NCBI GenBank assembly: GCA_900544295.1
Contig: UQUO01000003.1
Location: 101,145 to 165,144 of the forward strand
Direction of reading: 5' to 3'
Origin: an uncultured Eubacteriales bacterium
GTDB taxonomy: Bacteria > Bacillota > Clostridia > Oscillospirales > Oscillospiraceae
DNA: 64,000 bases
The number at the start of each line of letters is the position of its first letter. Within the stretch, counting starts at the first letter, position 1. This document shows positions 1 to 8,288 of the stretch, piece by piece. The translations under genes and the position numbers were made by a program. The notes beneath the pieces are model-generated. The model searched no databases. It was given only the letters and a program-made list of their open reading frames with translations, and was not told the origin of the DNA.

Positions 1-1
1 A

Positions 2-199
2 TGGTTCAAGGGCTCGGGCCGCCCCTTCGCCGTGGCGGCGAACAAGGTAGATAAGCTCTCAAAGACCGCCGCGGCGGCAAATCTGGAAGTCATACGCGAG
101 ACGCTGAGCCTGCCGGAGGCAACGCCGCTCATAGCCTTCTCCGCGGAGAAGGGCGAGGGCCGAGCGGAGCTCATGGGCAAAATACTGGCGCAGCTGTAA
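2..199 (+). CDS. engB: Ribosome-biogenesis GTPase EngB/YsxC, C-terminal part
   Basis: Only the last 65 codons are in the window; the gene begins upstream of base 1. The visible part has the guanine-specificity motif NKVDKL (G4) and a G5-like FSAEKGEG, in the spacing and order of the TRAFAC-class EngB/YsxC family. That family assists assembly of the 50S ribosomal subunit in the cytoplasm. The reading frame is open from base 2 to the TAA at 197-199. A hairpin follows directly, so this gene probably ends an operon. The family call rests on the C-terminal third only; another Era/EngA-like GTPase is possible but less likely given the short C-terminus after G5. Confidence 0.75.
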   Translation, partial: WFKGSGRPFAVAANKVDKLSKTAAAANLEVIRETLSLPEATPLIAFSAEKGEGRAELMGKILAQL

Positions 200-202
200 A
201 CG

Positions 203-236
203 GAGCGGGATGGGCGGCATGTCCATCCCGCTCTTG
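203..236 (+). terminator. Hairpin downstream of engB
   Basis: An 11-bp perfect stem (203-213 with 223-233) is followed by TTGTAATT. The T-tract is poor, so termination may be partial. It lies between the engB stop codon and the next gene. Confidence 0.5.
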
Positions 237-282
237 TAATTCTCCGACAGGATTGGTATAATTGTCGAAGGTGAGGTGAGCT

Positions 283-975
283 ATGCATACTCTACAGACT
301 ATCTGGCGGGGGCTGGACTGGAGCGTCCTGACGAATCTGCTGCTCTCGGTCGTGCCCGCGCTTTTGTGTATAACCCTGCACGAGCTGGCCCACGGCTACG
401 TGGCTTACCGCCTGGGTGACGATACCGCAAAGCGCGCCGGGCGCCTGACCCTGAACCCGCTCAAGCATATAGACATCATGGGCCTTATCATGATGGTCGT
501 GCTCAAGTTCGGCTGGGCCAAGCCCGTGCCGGTGAATATGTGGAAGTTCAAAAATCCAAAGAAGGGCATGGCGATAACCGCCGCTGCGGGGCCGCTGGCA
601 AACCTGCTCATCGCCTTCGTGTTCCTGTTTTTCTACGGGCTGCTCTTCATCCCGCTTACACGCCTGGGCAATACCGGCGGCTATATCCTGGAGATGATAT
701 ATATCACCGCCTACCTCAGCATAGCCCTGGCCATCTTCAACGTCATCCCGATCCCGCCGCTGGACGGCTCGAAGGTGCTGTACTCCTTTGTGTCCGACAG
801 GGCCTATACAAAGCTCATGTACTACGAGCGCTACGGCATGATAGTGCTCATGCTGGGCGTCCTGCTCCTGAGCCGCACGAACCTCGACCCGCTGGGCCGC
901 GCGGCGTATTGGCTCATGGGCAAGCTCTTCACCGCCGCCGACTGGGGCTTTGCCCTCGCAAAGCTCTTCGTCTGA
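283..975 (+). CDS. Site-2-protease-like M50 family membrane metalloprotease
   Basis: A 230-aa integral membrane protein of the short YwhC-like M50 branch. The zinc motif HELAH is at residues 33-37 inside the second hydrophobic segment. A GPLANLL motif lies mid-protein, and the third zinc-ligand region reads NVIPIPPLDG, all hallmarks of the S2P family. No PDZ domain is present. The ATG has a purine-rich GGTGAGGTGAG upstream. Family members cut proteins within the membrane; the substrate here cannot be deduced. It is the first gene of the scpA-scpB-ytfJ-dacF-rluB stretch, a common neighbourhood for this protease in Clostridia. Confidence 0.85.
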   Translation: MHTLQTIWRGLDWSVLTNLLLSVVPALLCITLHELAHGYVAYRLGDDTAKRAGRLTLNPLKHIDIMGLIMMVVLKFGWAKPVPVNMWKFKNPKKGMAITAAAGPLANLLIAFVFLFFYGLLFIPLTRLGNTGGYILEMIYITAYLSIALAIFNVIPIPPLDGSKVLYSFVSDRAYTKLMYYERYGMIVLMLGVLLLSRTNLDPLGRAAYWLMGKLFTAADWGFALAKLFV

Positions 976-988
976 CAGGGGGCGTGGG

Positions 989-1774
989 ATGGAGAACCCG
1001 ACATTCCGCCTTGAGGGCGTGGTAAAGAGCCGGGACGAGGCGCAGGACTTCGAGGGTCCCCTCAGCCTCATCCTGATGCTGCTGCAAAAAAACAAGATAG
1101 AGATACGAGACATCAGCATCTCGGAGATTCTGGACCAGTACCTGGCCTATCTGGACGAGATGCAGCGCATGGACCTTGAAATAGCCAGCGAATTTGTCCA
1201 GATGGCGGCGTATCTGCTGTATATCAAGACCAAAACGCTGCTCGCGGTGGAGGAAGAGGTCACGGAGCTTGAACAGCTCATGTCCTCCCTGGAAAAACTC
1301 CGCGCAAAGGATTTTCGGGAGGCCGTGAAGGCCGTGCTGCCGACCCTTGCGGACTACTCCGCCGAGGGCCTGCTGCTCTGGACCAGGCCGCAGGAGCCGG
1401 TGTCCCCGGCGGCGAGGGTCTACGACTACCGGCACGAGGGCGCGGACCTGCTGCGCGCGCTGTATTCGGTGTTTTCGCGCTCGGACGCCAAGCTGCCCGG
1501 CCCGCCGGAGATGCGTGCGCTCGCGCCGCAGCGTATCGTCTACGGCGTGCGGGACAAGAGCCGTGAGATACTCGGCATTTTAGGGAAAGGCCCGGTGACG
1601 CTCCGCTCACTCTACGAGGCCGGACGCAGCCGCTCCGAGGTCGTGGCGACCTTCCTCTCCGTGCTGGAGCTCTGCTCCATGGGCAGCGTGTTCATAGAGG
1701 AGCGGGAGGGCGAGCTGCTGCTAAGCTTCGCCGGCGGCGATACGGAGAGTATTTTGGAAGCCATTGAGGAATGA
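989..1774 (+). CDS. scpA: Segregation and condensation protein A
   Basis: The 261-aa kleisin subunit of the SMC-ScpAB condensin complex, which organises and segregates the chromosome. The N-terminal block FEGPLSLILMLLQKNKIEI is the typical ScpA signature that contacts the SMC neck. The acidic, helical middle and C-terminal winged-helix region match the usual length of about 250 aa. I chose ATG 989 (MENPTFRLEG...) because it begins just before the conserved region; an upstream in-frame start would add residues from within the protease gene. Its stop overlaps the scpB start (ATGA), indicating translational coupling of the two partners. Confidence 0.93.
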   Translation: MENPTFRLEGVVKSRDEAQDFEGPLSLILMLLQKNKIEIRDISISEILDQYLAYLDEMQRMDLEIASEFVQMAAYLLYIKTKTLLAVEEEVTELEQLMSSLEKLRAKDFREAVKAVLPTLADYSAEGLLLWTRPQEPVSPAARVYDYRHEGADLLRALYSVFSRSDAKLPGPPEMRALAPQRIVYGVRDKSREILGILGKGPVTLRSLYEAGRSRSEVVATFLSVLELCSMGSVFIEEREGELLLSFAGGDTESILEAIEE

Positions 1775-2400
1775 CTATGGATGAACGCGAATTGAAAGCC
1801 GCGCTGGAGGCTATAATCTTTGCGTCGGGCGAACCGGTGCCGGCGGGGAGGATATCCCTGGTGCTGGGCGTGCCGGAGGCAGAAGTGTACTCCTGCGCCG
1901 AGGCGCTTGCGGAGGAGTATGAGCACGAGGGCCGGGGCTTCCGCCTCGTCAGGCTGGACAAGAGCCTGCAAATGTGCTCCGCACCGCAGTATGCCAAGGC
2001 CATTGCCAGGGTCATTGAGCACCGCGCTCCGCCAAAGCTCTCGCCGCCCGCGCTGGAGACGCTGGCCGTTATCGCCTACTTCCAGCCCGTGACGAGGGCC
2101 TATGTGGACGAGGTGCGCGGAGTGGACAGCTCCTATACGGTCTCCTCGCTGGTGGACAAGGGCCTCATAGAGCCCTCAGGCAAGCTGGAGGCCCCGGGCA
2201 GGCCTACGCTTTACAAGACGACGGAGGCTTTTCTGCGCGTCATGGGCGTCTCCGAGCTCTCGGAGCTGCCCAAGCTGCCGGATATGGCCTCGACGGACGG
2301 GCTCGAAAAGCTCCAGGGCGCCATAGAGGCGCTCCGGGGCCGGGGCGAGCAGATGGTGATGGATCTGGAAGCACAGGAGACGGGGGGTGAGGCGCCTTGA
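1771..2400 (+). CDS. scpB: Segregation and condensation protein B
   Basis: A 209-aa partner of ScpA. Tandem winged-helix domains are recognisable from ALEAIIFASGEPV near the N-terminus and from the second-domain block beginning ALETLAVIAYFQPVTR, with the glycine-rich GRPTLYKTT turn. ScpB dimers bind the ScpA linker in the SMC complex. The ATG at 1771 overlaps the scpA stop by four bases; a second ATG two codons later is equally possible. The tail of about 35 residues after LPKLPDM is charged and probably disordered. Confidence 0.93.
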   Translation: MTMDERELKAALEAIIFASGEPVPAGRISLVLGVPEAEVYSCAEALAEEYEHEGRGFRLVRLDKSLQMCSAPQYAKAIARVIEHRAPPKLSPPALETLAVIAYFQPVTRAYVDEVRGVDSSYTVSSLVDKGLIEPSGKLEAPGRPTLYKTTEAFLRVMGVSELSELPKLPDMASTDGLEKLQGAIEALRGRGEQMVMDLEAQETGGEAP

Positions 2401-3080
2401 TAGTCCTTCTGGTCATAGTCGCGCTCATAGTGCTGCTGCTCGTCATACCCTTCGGCGTGTCCGCGCGGTATGTGGACGGCGAGGCGAGCGTGGCCGCGCG
2501 CGTGCTGTGCTTCAATATCAGGCTGTTCCCGCGCGCTGAGGAGCCGAAGAAGGTAAAGAAAGCTCAAAAGCCGAAAAAAGAGAAAAAACCCAAGGAAAAG
2601 CCCGAGAAGGCGCCGAAAAAGCGTCCAAAACCCAGCCCGGATGAGCTGCTCCAGCTCCTGAAGCTGGGCCTGGACGCCCTGGCAAGGTTCAAGAGGAAGC
2701 TGACGGTCAATCGCTTCATGCTCCACCTCGTCGTCGCCGCGGAGGACCCCTTCGATGCGACGGTCATCTACGGGGCCGTGAATGCTGGCCTCGGCCTTGT
2801 CGAGAGCATGAGGGGCAAGGCATTCAAGGCACGCAGCGTGGATATCCGGACCGCGCTGGACTACAACTCCACCGAACCCCGCGCCGACGCGGAGCTGACG
2901 GTGACGATAAGCCTTGGGCGCATACTTGCGGTGGTATTTGCCGCAGGCTGGGGCTTCATGAAGCTGAAAATCAGGGCGGCAAAACAGAGCGCCGCCGTCA
3001 AAGCAGAGGAAGAAAGGAAGGAAAACAATGGACCAGGCTCAGACCCCAATGGCGGAATTCCTGCAAACCAGCATGGCTAA
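2397..3080 (+). CDS. DUF2953 membrane-anchored protein
   Basis: A 227-aa protein with one N-terminal membrane helix (about residues 1-22). A very Lys/Glu/Pro-rich linker follows (about 48-80, repeats of KKxKKxxKPKKE type), then a C-terminal domain containing the DUF2953 pattern. DUF2953 proteins (YtfI-like) are found in endospore formers and typically lie just before ytfJ, as here. Their molecular role is unknown. The TTG start at 2397 overlaps the scpB stop. The 3' end overlaps the ytfJ start by about 50 nt, so the two are probably coupled. Confidence 0.8.
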   Translation: MIVLLVIVALIVLLLVIPFGVSARYVDGEASVAARVLCFNIRLFPRAEEPKKVKKAQKPKKEKKPKEKPEKAPKKRPKPSPDELLQLLKLGLDALARFKRKLTVNRFMLHLVVAAEDPFDATVIYGAVNAGLGLVESMRGKAFKARSVDIRTALDYNSTEPRADAELTVTISLGRILAVVFAAGWGFMKLKIRAAKQSAAVKAEEERKENNGPGSDPNGGIPANQHG

Positions 3081-3417
3081 AATCAAGGAAATGGTGGACG
3101 TCAACACCATAGTAGGCGACCCGGTAACGACGCCGGACGGGGTCACTCTCGTGCCGGTCTCTCGCGTCAGCTTCGGCTTTGGCGGAGGCGGCGGCGACCT
3201 CGTCAAGCAGCGCAGCGGCTTCGCCGGAGGCAGCGGCGCGGCGGTGAGGATAGAGCCCATCGGCTTCCTCGTTATACGCAACGGCATTGTGAATATGCTG
3301 AACATCCAGCCGCCTGCGGCCAACACGTTTGACCGCATTGTGGACCTCATCCCTCAGCTCATGGACAAGGCCGAGCAGCTCCGCGACAAGAAAGCGGACG
3401 CTGCCGCCGAGGGATAA
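3028..3417 (+). CDS. ytfJ: Sporulation protein YtfJ (GerW family)
   Basis: A 129-aa protein of the YtfJ/GerW family, a forespore-expressed protein of spore formers that has been linked to germination. The conserved core is visible: TVVGDP-like TIVGDPVTTPDGVTLVPVSR, a glycine-rich run FGFGGGGGD, and the segment GFLVIRNGIVNMLNI. The length is normal. ATG 3028 has a strong GGAAGGAAAAC Shine-Dalgarno. It is the second gene of the conserved DUF2953-ytfJ pair. It is strong support for the organism being a spore former. Confidence 0.88.
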   Translation: MDQAQTPMAEFLQTSMAKIKEMVDVNTIVGDPVTTPDGVTLVPVSRVSFGFGGGGGDLVKQRSGFAGGSGAAVRIEPIGFLVIRNGIVNMLNIQPPAANTFDRIVDLIPQLMDKAEQLRDKKADAAAEG

Positions 3418-3441
3418 AGAGCGGCAGCACAGTCAATAATA

Positions 3442-3471
3442 AGCACCGCCCAATACTTACGGGGTGGTGCT
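3442..3471 (+). promoter_or_regulatory. Hairpin covering the ribosome-binding site of dacF
   Basis: A 10-bp stem (3442-3451 with 3462-3471, one G-T pair) lies between ytfJ and dacF. Its 3' arm is GGGTGGTGCT, which includes the only Shine-Dalgarno-like sequence before the dacF start. It lacks a T-run, so it could be a weak terminator or a structure that limits dacF translation. Inference from base pairing only. Confidence 0.4.
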
Positions 3472-3475
3472 ATTA

Positions 3476-4612
3476 TTGAGAAAACTTACGGGTATACTCC
3501 TGAGCCTTGCGCTCGTTTCCGCCTTTGCTGTGCCTGCGCACGCCGAGCCCGGCGTCTCCGCCAAGTCCGCCATACTCATGCACGCCGACTCCGGCCGGGT
3601 GCTGTATGAGAAGAACGCCGACGAGCACATGCTCATAGCCAGTACGACGAAGATAATGACAGCCATCGTAGTCCTTGAGCACTGCGCGCTCGACGAGCTT
3701 GTCGAAGTGGATGAGCGCAGCGCGGGCATAGAGGGCTCATCCATGTATCTGAAGGCGGGAGAGAGCTACACCGTCGAGGATCTGCTCTACGGACTCATGC
3801 TGGCCTCCGGCAACGATGCGGCTTCTGCCCTGGCCCTGCACGTCGCGGACAGCCTGGAGGATTTCGCCGCGCTCATGAACGAGAAGGCCGCAGCCCTGGG
3901 CATGACCGAATCCAGCTTCAAAAACCCACACGGCCTGGATGAGGAGGGGCATTACTCCACAGCACGCGATATGGCAAAGCTCGCCGCCTACTGCATGGAG
4001 AACCCGGACTTTGCCCGGATAGCGGGCGCCGTCTCCCATACGGTGGGGGAGCAGACCTACGTGAACCATAACCGCCTGCTGCGCGAGTACGACGGCTGCC
4101 TTGGCCTCAAAACCGGCTATACCATGGCCGCGGGCCGCACCCTGGTCACCTGCGCCGAGCGCGACGGCGCTCGCTACGTCTGCGTGACGCTGAATGACCC
4201 GGACGACTGGGACGACCACAAGGCCCTCTACGACTGGGCCTTCGCCAATTACAGCTTTGCAGAGGTTATCCCCGCAGGCCTGAGTTTCGATGTCCCGGTT
4301 ATTTCGGGCGAGGAGATGCTGGCCGGGGCCGAGACCGAGGGCGCAGCCTATGCGCTGGTGAAAAACGGCGAGAGCTATACCACGCAGTTTGAGCTGCCCT
4401 CCTTCGTCTTTGCGCCGATTGCTGAGGGCGAGAGCGCGGGCCGGGCCGTGGCCTGCGCTGACGGGCAGGAGATAGCCTCCGTGCGCCTCGTTTATTCCAC
4501 GGACGTTGAACTTGCGCGGGAGCTGAGGCTCACGCCGGGGGAGCGCTTCATGCGCTTCTGGCTGCTGACAGGCTGCGGCGCGCCGTTTTATCTTGAACAG
4601 GAACGTGAATGA
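3476..4612 (+). CDS. dacF: D-alanyl-D-alanine carboxypeptidase (DacF/PBP5 type)
   Basis: A 378-aa penicillin-binding carboxypeptidase that trims the terminal D-Ala from peptidoglycan peptides outside the membrane. A signal peptide spans residues 1-23 (cleavage after AHA). The catalytic SxxK is STTK at 56-59, followed by an SGN triad (SGNDAAS) and KTG (LKTGYT). A C-terminal PBP5-like beta domain and a final hydrophobic/amphipathic segment could anchor it to the membrane. I prefer TTG 3476 because it gives a clean signal peptide 8 nt after GGGGTGG; GTG 3464 or 3467 are alternatives. The position after scpB-ytfJ fits sporulation DacF of other Firmicutes. Confidence 0.88.
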   Translation: MRKLTGILLSLALVSAFAVPAHAEPGVSAKSAILMHADSGRVLYEKNADEHMLIASTTKIMTAIVVLEHCALDELVEVDERSAGIEGSSMYLKAGESYTVEDLLYGLMLASGNDAASALALHVADSLEDFAALMNEKAAALGMTESSFKNPHGLDEEGHYSTARDMAKLAAYCMENPDFARIAGAVSHTVGEQTYVNHNRLLREYDGCLGLKTGYTMAAGRTLVTCAERDGARYVCVTLNDPDDWDDHKALYDWAFANYSFAEVIPAGLSFDVPVISGEEMLAGAETEGAAYALVKNGESYTTQFELPSFVFAPIAEGESAGRAVACADGQEIASVRLVYSTDVELARELRLTPGERFMRFWLLTGCGAPFYLEQERE

Positions 4613-4613
4613 C

Positions 4614-5330
4614 ATGAAGGAGCGACTTCAAAAGCTCATATCCGGCGCGGGGTTCGCCTCGCGCCGCGCCGCCGAGGAGCTCATAAAGGCCGGGCGCGTC
4701 CGCGTGAACGGCGAACCCGCAAGCCTTGGCATGAGCGCCGACCCTGAGACGGACGTCGTCACCGTGGACGGCAAGCGCCTTCGCCAGCCGGAGGAGCGGG
4801 TTTACATAATGCTGAATAAGCCCCGCGGCTACGTGACGACGCTTTCAGACGAAAAGGGGCGGAAAACCGTGGCCGAGCTGGTACTCGGTGTGGGAAGGCG
4901 GCTCTATCCCGTTGGACGGCTGGACCTGAACTCCGAGGGCCTGCTCATAATGACCGACGACGGCGAGGCGGCAAACGCCCTTATGCACCCCTCGCACGAG
5001 GTGTCAAAGACCTACCGCGTGACCGTCTCCGGCGCTGAGCCGGAGACCGCCGTGCGCGGGCTTAAGGCAATTCGCGAGCTGGAGGGCGAGCCCATCCGTC
5101 AGGCCTCGGCGCGGCTGGTCGAGGAGAGAAAGGACGGCGGTTTGGTGCTGGACGTCACCATCCACGAGGGGCGAAACCGGCAGGTGCGCCGGATGTGCGC
5201 CGCAGTCGGGCTGGAGGTGCGCCGACTCGTGCGGGTCTCGGAGGGAGAGCTGAGTCTCGGAAGCCTCCCTCCCGGCCGCTGGCGCCGCCTGACTCCGGAG
5301 GAGACGGCATATATCCGCAGCCTGATATAG
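4614..5330 (+). CDS. rluB: Ribosomal large-subunit pseudouridine synthase (RluB/RsuA family)
   Basis: A 238-aa enzyme that isomerises uridine to pseudouridine in rRNA. An S4 RNA-binding domain occupies about residues 1-60 (SRRAAEELIKAGRVRVNG). The catalytic domain has the RsuA/RluB/E/F signature GRLDLNSEGLLI with catalytic Asp at 104, and a late basic motif GRNRQVRRMC. The ATG at 4614 overlaps no structural element; an upstream in-frame ATG at 4593 would overlap dacF. The target uridine cannot be read from the sequence; RluB (23S) is the usual member in this scpAB-dacF context. Confidence 0.88.
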   Translation: MKERLQKLISGAGFASRRAAEELIKAGRVRVNGEPASLGMSADPETDVVTVDGKRLRQPEERVYIMLNKPRGYVTTLSDEKGRKTVAELVLGVGRRLYPVGRLDLNSEGLLIMTDDGEAANALMHPSHEVSKTYRVTVSGAEPETAVRGLKAIRELEGEPIRQASARLVEERKDGGLVLDVTIHEGRNRQVRRMCAAVGLEVRRLVRVSEGELSLGSLPPGRWRRLTPEETAYIRSLI

Positions 5331-5509
5331 CTGCAATTTTGCAAGTTTTGAAATTTGTTCATGCAAATGTACTTGTAATCCTCTGAGAATCTGTGTAAAA
5401 TAGTTCTCAATTGCACTTTCAGCCCCGGATGGATGCGAAAATGGTGGGATATGGGAATTGCCGCTCCGCCCGAGGGTTCTAAGATATATGTCAATTGGGG
5501 GCAACAGGA

Positions 5510-6373
5510 ATGGATAAGGACATCCTTGCGCTGATTTCTCGTGACAATTCGGGCTTCTCAAAGGGCCAAAGGCTTATAGCGAAGTACATTCTGGAGAATT
5601 ATGACAAGGCCGCCTTCATGACGGCCGGCAAACTGGGCAAGACTGTAGGCGTGAGCGAATCCACGGTCGTCCGTTTTGCAGCCGAGCTGGGGTACGACGG
5701 ATATCCGGGCATGCGCAAGGCTCTGCAGGAGATGATACGCAGCCGTCTTACCTCCGTGCAGAGGATAGAGGCTGCAAAAGACCTCATAGACGACAGAAAC
5801 ATCCTGAAGGCCGTGCTGAGCGACGATATCGACAAGCTCCAGGCCACCCTGGAGGAGATAGACCAGGAGAGCTTTGACAGGGCGATAGACCTGATCATGT
5901 CTGCGAAAAACATCTATATTTTCGCCTCACGCACTTCGCAGAGCCTGTCAAACTTCATGGCCTTCTATCTCAATATGCTGCGCGACGGCGTACACCTGGT
6001 CCAGGACAACACCGCCGCGGAGGCATATGAGCAGCTTATCAGGATAGGCGGCGGGGACCTCTTTGTGGGCTTCACTTTCCCGCGCTATTCCTCGCGCTCG
6101 CTCAAGGTGATGCGCTTTGCAAAGGACCGCGGCGCGGCCGCCCTTGCGCTTACGGACAGCGAGAGCTCACCACTCTACGGCGTGGCTGACGTCTGCCTTT
6201 TTGCCAAGAGCGAGATGGTTTCCTTCGTGGATTCCCTGGTAGCCCCGCTCAGCCTCGTGAACGCCATAGTGATTGCCGTGGCCGCGAGGTCGCGCGATCA
6301 GCTGGCGGAGACATTCAAGGACCTCGAAAACGTCTGGAGCGAATATAAGGTGTTTGAGAAGATTGAAAGCTGA
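5510..6373 (+). CDS. MurR/RpiR family transcriptional regulator
   Basis: A 287-aa regulator with an N-terminal helix-turn-helix of the HTH_6 type (residues about 1-75, including VSESTVVRFAAELGYDGYPGMRKAL). A C-terminal SIS sugar-phosphate isomerase fold follows (about 115-255), which in this family binds a phosphosugar effector. No sugar gene is adjacent; it sits in front of a flavoprotein and cmk, so its regulon is not obvious. ATG 5510 follows CAGGA closely; an in-frame TTG at 5495 would add five residues. The 179-nt gap upstream is AT-richer than the flanking genes and probably holds the promoter, but I could not place one securely. Confidence 0.85.
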   Translation: MDKDILALISRDNSGFSKGQRLIAKYILENYDKAAFMTAGKLGKTVGVSESTVVRFAAELGYDGYPGMRKALQEMIRSRLTSVQRIEAAKDLIDDRNILKAVLSDDIDKLQATLEEIDQESFDRAIDLIMSAKNIYIFASRTSQSLSNFMAFYLNMLRDGVHLVQDNTAAEAYEQLIRIGGGDLFVGFTFPRYSSRSLKVMRFAKDRGAAALALTDSESSPLYGVADVCLFAKSEMVSFVDSLVAPLSLVNAIVIAVAARSRDQLAETFKDLENVWSEYKVFEKIES

Positions 6374-7595
6374 CGCTGTTGTGATAGGCGGCGGCGCGGC
6401 CGGGACGCTGTGCGCGGCGCTCGCGGCTGGCCGCGGGCTGGATGTCGTCCTGCTTGAGCCGAACCGTATGCTGGGACGCAAGCTGCGCATAACCGGCAAG
6501 GGCCGCTGCAACGTAACTAATGACTGTGACGCGCGGGAGTTCATTTCCGCCATACCCGGCGACGGGCGCTTTTTGCAAAGCGCAATACATAAATTCGGCA
6601 CCTCGGACACGAAAGCGCTGTTCGAGGGCCTTGGCGTTGCCCTGAAAACCGAGCGCGGCAACAGGGTCTTTCCTGAGTCCGACCGCGCGGACGACATAGC
6701 CGACGCGCTTACAAAGCTGGCGCGGGAAAACGGAGTGCGCGTGCTCCGGGAGCGCGCCACGCGCATCCTTACGGACGAGGCCGGCGCCGTACGAGCCGTG
6801 GCCTCGGGCGGGGGAGAGATAGAGTGCGAGGCAGCCGTCATATGCACCGGCGGCCTGTCCTACCCGGGCACCGGCTCAACGGGCGACGGCTACCGCATGG
6901 CTAGGGAGCTGGGCCACACGATACGCCCCTGCCGCCCCTCGCTGGTGCCGCTGGAGTCGCCGGACGCCTGGTGCCGCGAGATGCAGGGTTTTTCCCTGCG
7001 GAACGTGGAGCTCTCGGCCTACGAGGACGAGAAGCTCATCTACAAGGCCCTGGGAGAGATGCTGTTCACGCATTTCGGCGTCTCAGGCCCGCTGGTGCTC
7101 TCCGCCTCGGCTCATATGCGCCGGTTTGGTGAGTGCAGATACCGCCTCTCCATCGACCTGAAGCCGGGACTGGACGAGAAGAAGCTGGACGCCCGGCTTC
7201 TGCGGGACTTTGAAAAATACAGCAACCGCGAGTTCCGCAATTCCCTGGGCGACCTCGCAGGCAGGGCCATGATACCCGTCCTGGTGGAGCTCTCCGGCAT
7301 ACCGGGCGATACGAGGACCAATTCGGTAACACGGCAGCAGCGCGCAGCGCTGGCGCAGCTTTTGAAGCATTTCCCCGTTTCGCTCTCCGGGCCGAGGCCG
7401 ATAGCGGAGGCGATAGTCACCTCCGGCGGCGTCGCCACGACGGAGGTGAACCCTCGCACGATGGAGTCGAAGCTCGTGCCGGGTCTGTATTTCGCCGGCG
7501 AGGTGCTGGACCTCGACGCGTATACGGGCGGGTATAATTTGCAGATAGCCTGGTCAACGGCCTTTGTCGCCGCAAATTCTCTGACAGGGGTGTGA
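6363..7595 (+). CDS. BaiN/HI0933-family NAD(P)/FAD-dependent oxidoreductase
   Basis: A flavoprotein of about 410 aa. The FAD-binding GGGAAG is at residues 9-14. The family-specific block GRKLRITGKGRCNVTN follows, with a mid-protein insert domain and the C-terminal dinucleotide motif VPGLYFAGEVLDLDAYTGGYN. These features define the HI0933/YhiN/BaiN family. One member, BaiN, was reported in bile-acid 7-dehydroxylation, but most members are of unknown function, so no substrate is assigned. I chose TTG 6363 (MKADAVVIGGG...); TTG 6354 is also possible. Both overlap the 3' end of the RpiR gene. Confidence 0.85.
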   Translation: MKADAVVIGGGAAGTLCAALAAGRGLDVVLLEPNRMLGRKLRITGKGRCNVTNDCDAREFISAIPGDGRFLQSAIHKFGTSDTKALFEGLGVALKTERGNRVFPESDRADDIADALTKLARENGVRVLRERATRILTDEAGAVRAVASGGGEIECEAAVICTGGLSYPGTGSTGDGYRMARELGHTIRPCRPSLVPLESPDAWCREMQGFSLRNVELSAYEDEKLIYKALGEMLFTHFGVSGPLVLSASAHMRRFGECRYRLSIDLKPGLDEKKLDARLLRDFEKYSNREFRNSLGDLAGRAMIPVLVELSGIPGDTRTNSVTRQQRAALAQLLKHFPVSLSGPRPIAEAIVTSGGVATTEVNPRTMESKLVPGLYFAGEVLDLDAYTGGYNLQIAWSTAFVAANSLTGV

Positions 7596-7598
7596 GGA

Positions 7599-8288
7599 TT
7601 GGATAAACACATTTCCGTGGCCATAGACGGCCCATCCGGCGCCGGCAAGAGCACGCTTGCAAGGGCCGCCGCCGCACGCTTCGGCTTCATATATGTGGAC
7701 ACCGGCGCGATATATCGCACAGTCGGTCTTGCCGCCGCCCGGGCGGGCCTGCCGCTGGGCGCCGAGGAGGGAGTGCTGGCCCTGCTGCCGGAGCTGGATA
7801 TCCGCTTCGGCTACGCTGAAGACGGCGCGCAGCACATGTACCTGAATGGCGAGGACGTCTCCGGCCTCATCCGCACGCCTGAGATATCCATGCGCGCTTC
7901 GGAGGTATCCGCCATGCCGGAGGTGCGGGCCTTCCTGCTGGAGATGCAGCGGGGCATGGCCCGGAGCCACAGCGTCGTCATGGACGGGCGCGACATCGGT
8001 ACAGTAGTCCTGCCGGATGCGGAGCTCAAGGTCTTCCTCACGGCCAGCCCGGAGCGGCGCGCCCAGCGGCGCTGCCTGGAGCTTCGGGAGAAGGGAGAGG
8101 ACGTCAGCTACGAACAGGTTTTGGCGGATATAATAAAGCGGGATGAGAACGACAGCAGCCGCGCCGCCGCACCGCTGAGGCGGGCGGAGGATGCTGTCGA
8201 ACTCGATACCAGCGAGCTGACGCTCGAGGAGAGCATAGCGAAAATCTGCGCCCTTATCGAGGGTTTGATTGGAGGCGGCAAAAAGTGA
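7599..8288 (+). CDS. cmk: Cytidylate kinase
   Basis: A 229-aa (d)CMP kinase that makes (d)CDP from (d)CMP and ATP. The P-loop GPSGAGKST is near residue 11. The conserved VDTGAIYR, the NMP-binding insert and DGRDIGTVVLPDAELKVFLTAS are all present, and the length is normal. The start is TTG 7599, just after the oxidoreductase stop, with GTGAGG as a weak Shine-Dalgarno. The order cmk-plsC-ispH/rpsA is widely conserved in Clostridia. Confidence 0.94.
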   Translation: MDKHISVAIDGPSGAGKSTLARAAAARFGFIYVDTGAIYRTVGLAAARAGLPLGAEEGVLALLPELDIRFGYAEDGAQHMYLNGEDVSGLIRTPEISMRASEVSAMPEVRAFLLEMQRGMARSHSVVMDGRDIGTVVLPDAELKVFLTASPERRAQRRCLELREKGEDVSYEQVLADIIKRDENDSSRAAAPLRRAEDAVELDTSELTLEESIAKICALIEGLIGGGKK

